Of a stretch of DNA of 37,760 nucleotides, positions 35,210 to 37,760 are shown in pieces; positions within the stretch are counted from its first letter, which is position 1, and each line of letters starts with the position of its first letter. The DNA comes from Bacteroidaceae bacterium (GTDB lineage: Bacteria; Bacteroidota; Bacteroidia; Bacteroidales; Bacteroidaceae), in contig JAFZDY010000033.1 of the NCBI GenBank assembly GCA_017560945.1, forward strand, positions 1-37,760. The letters are read 5' to 3'. The notes below the pieces were generated by a model that did no database searches, was not told where the DNA came from, and was given only the letters and a program-made list of their open reading frames with translations. The position numbers and the translations under genes were made by a program.

Positions 35210-36712
35210 TTAATCTAGAAATCCGATTGGCCAACGTTGAATTCTCCCGTGATTATCAAATTTGGTTGAAGTAATATTAGTGATTCCTTGATTTTTGTCA
35301 AACAAATACACAGAAACATCATCAGAAGATAATTTCTCTTCCCGAATAAATCGTCCTAATTTATTTACCAAATATGAACTATGTGTTTCAAGAATTAGTT
35401 TTATCGGATTTCCTTTTTCTTTAGATAAATTCAAAGCATTTATAAATAAATTAACTAAGTCTGCCTGCATTGAAGGATGTAAATGAATCTCTGGTTGCTC
35501 TATCACAATTGTTTCCGAAAATTCACACTTATGTTGTTTATTAGCAACATCCCACAGCATTGTTGCAATTGGCAAAATTTGTGAATATCCATATCCAACA
35601 TCAATAATGTTATCCTTCTCTTCATCTTTTTGAATATAAATGCTTTTATTTTCATCCTTACCTTCAACGGTTACACTAATACCTAAAGAAGTTTCTAAAA
35701 AAGAAATATATGATTTCAAATCATCTTCTCCTAATGATAGTATATACTCCATAACATTCTTGCCAGAGGGGTCAATGTTGTCTACAGCAAAGTCCTTATT
35801 TCTTATATAACGGGTAAAACTATATCGTAATGGAGTTATATAATGTGACTTTGTAAAGTCAGTGCTTATAGATTTATCCATAAAAAGCAAGAACTCCATT
35901 AAATTGATGAAAATTATAGAATCACAAATTTTTGAAAATTCCGGATCATCAAAAGTCATCGATTCTGTGATTAGTTTTGCGAAACTATTATTCTTTTTTC
36001 TTTTAAATTGAGTATATATATCCTTTTTACTCAATGAGTTTATAGAAAAAAGAGACCTAAATTCTTTTTCTGTGTATTTAAGTTCTATTTTGTCTTTTTT
36101 AAGATATTTGTTGATTATTTGTGATATAACCTTGGATGGATTGTCTTCATCACCAGCGAAATCAGGTAATATTCCTCTAGTATTATATTTCCATTTTATT
36201 TGTATGTCATTATATAAATTATCATTAATTTTTATTAATATGTTATCATTCCTATCATTAACACTTAAGACGATATTATATAAACCAACAGTAGCTTCTA
36301 TTTTTTGTAAAAAGGTCCCTTTACTATCAGCATTAAGATAAATATCCAGTGAACCTTGAATTGCACCTTTCATAAATGGATTGCTCATATATTTGTATAT
36401 AAAACAATCTAAACATTTTTCGGAAGAACATTTTTTCCGAGGGAAATCTATTGTAAATCCAAACATTATATTGCCATCTTTTTCAGCATATCTACTATAA
36501 GCATTAGAATAATTTCCAAAGTCATATGATTCATCAAACCATAGTACAGGTCCTCTCAATTCATTTCTCACTGTCTGTTTAAACATGGGGAACAATCTCA
36601 AGAAAGAACTTTTTCCTGATGAGTTCTTACCTAAAAGAAGATTTAAATTGTTAATCTCTATATTACCAGAATTTAAGATGCTTCTAAAATTTTTAATTCT
36701 AATAGTTTTCAT
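35210..36712 (-). CDS. AAA/ABC-type ATPase of the OLD family (PARIS AriA-like candidate)
   Basis: 500-aa SMC/OLD-like ATPase. Walker A GKNSSGKS is at 28-35, an ABC-like signature is in VGYGYSQILPIATML, Walker B with the catalytic Glu is in VIEQPEIHLHP (E405, E408), and a switch His is in LILETHSSYLV. The end GRIQRWPIGFLD resembles the DUF3696 C-terminus of such ATPases. A Cys cluster C95-x4-C100-x2-C103 lies between Walker A and the central region. It is the first gene of a two-gene unit with the TOPRIM protein, 2 bp downstream. Such pairs sense phage infection and unleash the nuclease. Septu PtuA and Gabija GajA have similar ATPases, but no HNH or UvrD partner is present. Confidence 0.85.
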   Translation of the reverse strand: MKTIRIKNFRSILNSGNIEINNLNLLLGKNSSGKSSFLRLFPMFKQTVRNELRGPVLWFDESYDFGNYSNAYSRYAEKDGNIMFGFTIDFPRKKCSSEKCLDCFIYKYMSNPFMKGAIQGSLDIYLNADSKGTFLQKIEATVGLYNIVLSVNDRNDNILIKINDNLYNDIQIKWKYNTRGILPDFAGDEDNPSKVISQIINKYLKKDKIELKYTEKEFRSLFSINSLSKKDIYTQFKRKKNNSFAKLITESMTFDDPEFSKICDSIIFINLMEFLLFMDKSISTDFTKSHYITPLRYSFTRYIRNKDFAVDNIDPSGKNVMEYILSLGEDDLKSYISFLETSLGISVTVEGKDENKSIYIQKDEEKDNIIDVGYGYSQILPIATMLWDVANKQHKCEFSETIVIEQPEIHLHPSMQADLVNLFINALNLSKEKGNPIKLILETHSSYLVNKLGRFIREEKLSSDDVSVYLFDKNQGITNITSTKFDNHGRIQRWPIGFLD

Positions 36713-36733
36713 AATAAACCTTTATATTTTTGA

Positions 36734-36741
36734 CAAAAATA
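36734..36741 (-). promoter_or_regulatory. Promoter-like box of the ATPase/TOPRIM unit
   Basis: On the minus strand TATTTTTG matches TAnnTTTG and lies 22 bp before the ATPase start codon. There is no convincing TTTG upstream box. The 200-bp gap 36713-36912 is AT-rich and otherwise holds only short imperfect repeats such as TAGTCATA. Confidence 0.35.
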
Positions 36742-36912
36742 ATACTATTTTATAAAAGTTGGGACTAATAGTCATAGTCATAATCATAATAATGCTTGGT
36801 TATATAAACAACATTAATTTTATCTCCGATGTGATGTATTAAATTGATTCATTCCATAAACTTTTCCAATTTTGATTGTACAATGAACAAATTATTTAAT
36901 GACACATCTCTG

Positions 36913-37760
36913 CTATATATTCTTTACCTGTTTTTGAAGTTCTTCCATTCTCTGCATAAGTTCATCAAACTCTAATGATTCTCCATAAATAAAGAAACGC
37001 CTCATATCAGCATAATCATCTTGCCATGCCTCCATAACCGATTCTGGTATCTTAAAGTTGATGGTTGATGGTGAATGTAAATTATAGTTTACGTACTTCA
37101 ATGCATAATATGTTTTGCGATGCTCAACAATGGTGTCATAAAGATTTCGATTCGATAAAGCTTCTACACCATATTTGGTATCCATCAGTTTCTCCAAGTC
37201 ATACAGATGTCGTGACATTCGTACGCTTCTTGGTTTTTCTTTTTGGAATTCTTCTGCCAATAGAAATAGTTTCTCAAGGAACGTACGAGTAGGAACTACG
37301 GTTCTAACAAAACTATCTGCATCAGTATCTTCTCCATCAAAACTTTCACCTATTAGAGAACGGATTGGTCGTAATTCCGTTGGTTCATCCATTGAAAGAC
37401 AACTTATCTCAATCTTTACACGTGGAGGAATATAATTTATCGTATCCTCAAGAATTGACGGGTAGTGTAACAGAATTACCGTAGGATCTTTATCTGAATC
37501 TATCGGTCGCCATTCTCCATCTTTATCTTGTACCTGAGATACATTCTCGATGGTGTAACCTGAAACTCCTATTTCTTTCAAGTTGGCATCTAATTGAGCA
37601 GAAAGAGTCTCGTGGATATATGCTCGTGACATTTTGCGTAATTTTTCACGCTGACTTTTACCAGTCTTCTCAATACCAAAGAATGAATGACTGATTGCTA
37701 AGTCAATGTCTTCAGAAAAACGTTCTATGATGCCAAAACCTTTTGACAACGATGTTCCGC
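36913..37760 (-). CDS. AbiEii/AbiGii-type nucleotidyltransferase toxin, partial (N-terminus outside window)
   Basis: The reading frame is open to the window edge and encodes the family motif GTSLSKGFGIIERFSEDIDL, in which the GTSxSK and DxD-like residues bind nucleotide and metal. The C-terminal part includes VKIEISCLSMDEP and a helical end MEELQKQVKNI. At least 281 residues are present and the stop is TAG at 36913-36915. AbiEii-family proteins are toxins that modify tRNA or other targets by adding nucleotides, usually paired with an AbiEi antitoxin encoded upstream, which would be outside this window. GC is higher than in the ATPase/TOPRIM genes, so it may be of separate origin. Confidence 0.85.
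   Translation of the reverse strand, partial: GTSLSKGFGIIERFSEDIDLAISHSFFGIEKTGKSQREKLRKMSRAYIHETLSAQLDANLKEIGVSGYTIENVSQVQDKDGEWRPIDSDKDPTVILLHYPSILEDTINYIPPRVKIEISCLSMDEPTELRPIRSLIGESFDGEDTDADSFVRTVVPTRTFLEKLFLLAEEFQKEKPRSVRMSRHLYDLEKLMDTKYGVEALSNRNLYDTIVEHRKTYYALKYVNYNLHSPSTINFKIPESVMEAWQDDYADMRRFFIYGESLEFDELMQRMEELQKQVKNI

Overview
The window comes from a Bacteroidales genome, most likely Prevotella/Bacteroides-like. The evidence is: a seven-gene V-type ATPase operon that includes a DUF2764 gene; a eukaryote-type (GT3) glycogen synthase beside a short alpha-glucan phosphorylase; an OmpP1/FadL porin; KdsA; and repeated promoters of the Bacteroidetes form TTTG-N19/20-TAnnTTTG. Most core genes have moderate GC and end in TAA. 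The genus is inferred from gene content only.

Layout. (1) 1-8000 is ordinary chromosome: the 3' end of a highly expressed GAPDH gene, miaA, a diacylglycerol-kinase-family lipid kinase and kdsA on the plus strand. On the minus strand are a Crp/Fnr-type regulator, an anchored envelope protein of unknown function and an OmpP1-family barrel. (2) 8288-13193 is a glycogen/alpha-glucan module: debranching enzyme, GT4 glycosyltransferase and GH57 hydrolase with a lysine-rich tail. (3) 13453-21193 is the V-ATPase operon E-DUF2764-A-B-D-I-K. The rotor subunit K keeps all five residues that bind Na+ in Enterococcus hirae NtpK. Subunit B carries an in-frame TAG 43 codons before its normal end, and the sequence beyond it is still intact. 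(4) 21252-25672 is a second glycogen module: GT3 synthase and phosphorylase. (5) 25857-26549 is a 10 x 7-bp tandem array directly before an HD-domain hydrolase gene.

(6) 26550-27755 has no convincing gene but three kinds of structure: a 17-bp repeat/inverted-repeat set, seven CTTAAG palindromes spaced 21-22 bp, and a long imperfect hairpin ending in T8. (7) 27756-37760 is a defence island. A PLD-nuclease/SNF2 helicase fusion is followed 11 bp later by an Eco57I-class adenine methyltransferase with its own target-recognition region, which looks like a compact ATP-dependent restriction-modification pair. Facing it across a bidirectional terminator is an OLD-family ATPase plus a separate TOPRIM-like protein, an arrangement resembling PARIS or another split OLD system. 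An AbiEii-type nucleotidyltransferase runs off the right edge.

Base composition drops sharply inside the methyltransferase gene, just after its NPPY motif, and stays AT-rich through the ATPase gene. This suggests that the specificity region and the ATPase/TOPRIM pair have a different origin from the helicase and the methyltransferase core. The most unusual items are the amber codon in subunit B, the helically phased CTTAAG array, and the pairing of a restriction system with a possible restriction-guarding ATPase/TOPRIM module.
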